From NCBI GenBank assembly GCA_949294845.1, contig CASFJH010000063.1:1-40910 (forward strand): 40,910 nucleotides of DNA. The letters are read 5' to 3'. A program made the translations under genes and the position numbers. The stretch is from an uncultured Bacillota bacterium. GTDB taxonomy: Bacteria; Bacillota; Clostridia; Christensenellales; Pumilibacteraceae. Position 1 is the stretch's first letter. Each line of letters begins with the position of its first letter. Below the pieces are notes generated by a model, which had not been told where the DNA came from, made no database searches, and worked only from the letters and a program-made list of their open reading frames with translations. Below, piece by piece: positions 40,632 to 40,910 of the stretch.

Positions 40632-40910
40632 ATATGCTTTGTCGATAAGCGATTTGGTTTATGTTTGCGGCGACCGCATTTCGGAAGGTATGAAAGGCGA
40701 AATCATCAGTGCGGCAAATTTTGGCAAGACGATACATGTTTTCAACGAAGACGTGTATGTGCTTGTTAAAAAAATTGTAAACGATGAGAAATGGGATACG
40801 CAAGCGGTGAGATTGCTTTTAGGCTATGAACCGCTCGGTTCTTCCTGTCTTGTATCAGAGTTTATGCGAATGCAGACGCGGCTTGCGCAGACGGCAAAGG
40901 AGTGGCGATA
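40495..40910 (+). CDS. DUF4406-like protein fragment, truncated at both ends
   Basis: In the +1 frame relative to the coupling protein, an open frame runs from ATG 40495 to the window end. It reads ALEALGIYAYAPHAFLPVF, then ERMLALQFGKYALSISD, VYVCGDRISEGMKGEI and NFGKTIHVF. This resembles DUF4406/nucleoside-deoxyribosyltransferase-like proteins of mobile elements. The usual N-terminal ~20 residues with a SPY-type motif are absent, consistent with the junction at about 40485. The C-terminus is beyond the window. Confidence 0.5.
   Translation, partial: MLTTKAYMLYALEALGIYAYAPHAFLPVFLCDENPSERMLALQFGKYALSISDLVYVCGDRISEGMKGEIISAANFGKTIHVFNEDVYVLVKKIVNDEKWDTQAVRLLLGYEPLGSSCLVSEFMRMQTRLAQTAKEWR

Larger units (their letters stand above)
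33083..40910. mobile_element. Conjugative-element segment (ICE-like), boundaries broken
   Basis: From the end of spoVAD homology to the window end no host housekeeping gene is seen. The stretch carries a DUF2971-like gene, PrgI-, VirB4- and VirD4/TraG-type conjugation genes, two small proteins resembling ICE families and a toxin-antitoxin pair. Codon choice changes too: Gln is mostly CAA here and almost always CAG in the host genes. The first ~800 bases are markedly AT-rich and may be a separate piece. No integrase, relaxase, direct repeat or tRNA attachment site is in view, and the right end lies outside the window. Confidence 0.75.

Noticed and set aside
1..40910. CRISPR array or insertion sequence
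   Set aside because: No regularly spaced repeats, transposase motifs or terminal inverted repeats were seen on either strand.

Overview
The window is bacterial chromosome from a spore-forming member of the class Clostridia (phylum Bacillota), followed by a piece of a conjugative element. Evidence for the host is the early forespore sigma operon (spoIIAA-spoIIAB-sigF) followed by spoVAC and spoVAD, the SCIFF peptide with its radical-SAM maturase next to yajC and secDF, and the classic Firmicute order ftsK-rimO-pgsA-cinA-recA-rny. Strong Shine-Dalgarno sites, frequent TTG/GTG starts and consensus sigma-A promoters fit this assignment. Genus and species cannot be read from the sequence.

Layout. 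1-140: two minus-strand tRNA genes, Cys (cut by the window edge) and Gly. 372-6527: a YtxC-like sporulation protein, yajC, a TIGR04086-type membrane protein, scfA-scfB (ranthipeptide system), secD-secF. 6593-13059: recJ, relA, an MBL-fold hydrolase and hemZ, one tightly overlapping operon. 13240-15673: rpsO and pnp, separated by a strong hairpin terminator. 15793-27837: NodB-type deacetylase, M16 peptidase, dimeric dUTPase, ftsK/spoIIIE with a very long linker, rimO, pgsA, a CinA-like protein with an unusual N-terminus, recA, and rny behind a long hairpin-rich leader. 27907-30087: three minus-strand membrane-protein genes (TspO-like, uppP, CmpB-type). 30249-33106: spoIIA operon, then a spoVA operon that begins with a 27-codon unknown ORF and stops inside spoVAD.

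From about 33080 to the end the content changes. spoVAD loses its C-terminal third. An AT-rich stretch carries a DUF2971-like gene that is itself cut at about 33900, where it meets the tail of a PrgI-type conjugation membrane protein. Then come a VirB4-type ATPase, two small proteins resembling the ICE families DUF5697 and DUF6100, a 377-aa unknown protein, a Phd/YefM-RelE/ParE toxin-antitoxin pair with an operator palindrome around its promoter, and a VirD4/TraG-type coupling protein cut at about 40485, where it meets an N-terminally truncated DUF4406-like gene. Glutamine codons move from almost all CAG in the host part to mostly CAA in the element. No integrase, relaxase or attachment site is in view.

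The host genes cover protein export (YajC-SecDF), stringent response and repair (Rel, RecJ, RecA), RNA decay (PNPase, RNase Y), cell-envelope synthesis (PgsA, UppP) and sporulation. The most noteworthy points are the interruption of spoVAD by conjugative-element DNA, with three successive broken-gene junctions that could be real rearrangements or assembly chimeras; a likely one-base indel at the prgI/virB4 boundary; an unusual seven-cysteine SCIFF peptide; a translationally coupled small ORF ahead of spoVAC; and two minus-strand membrane-protein genes whose promoters predict leaderless mRNAs.
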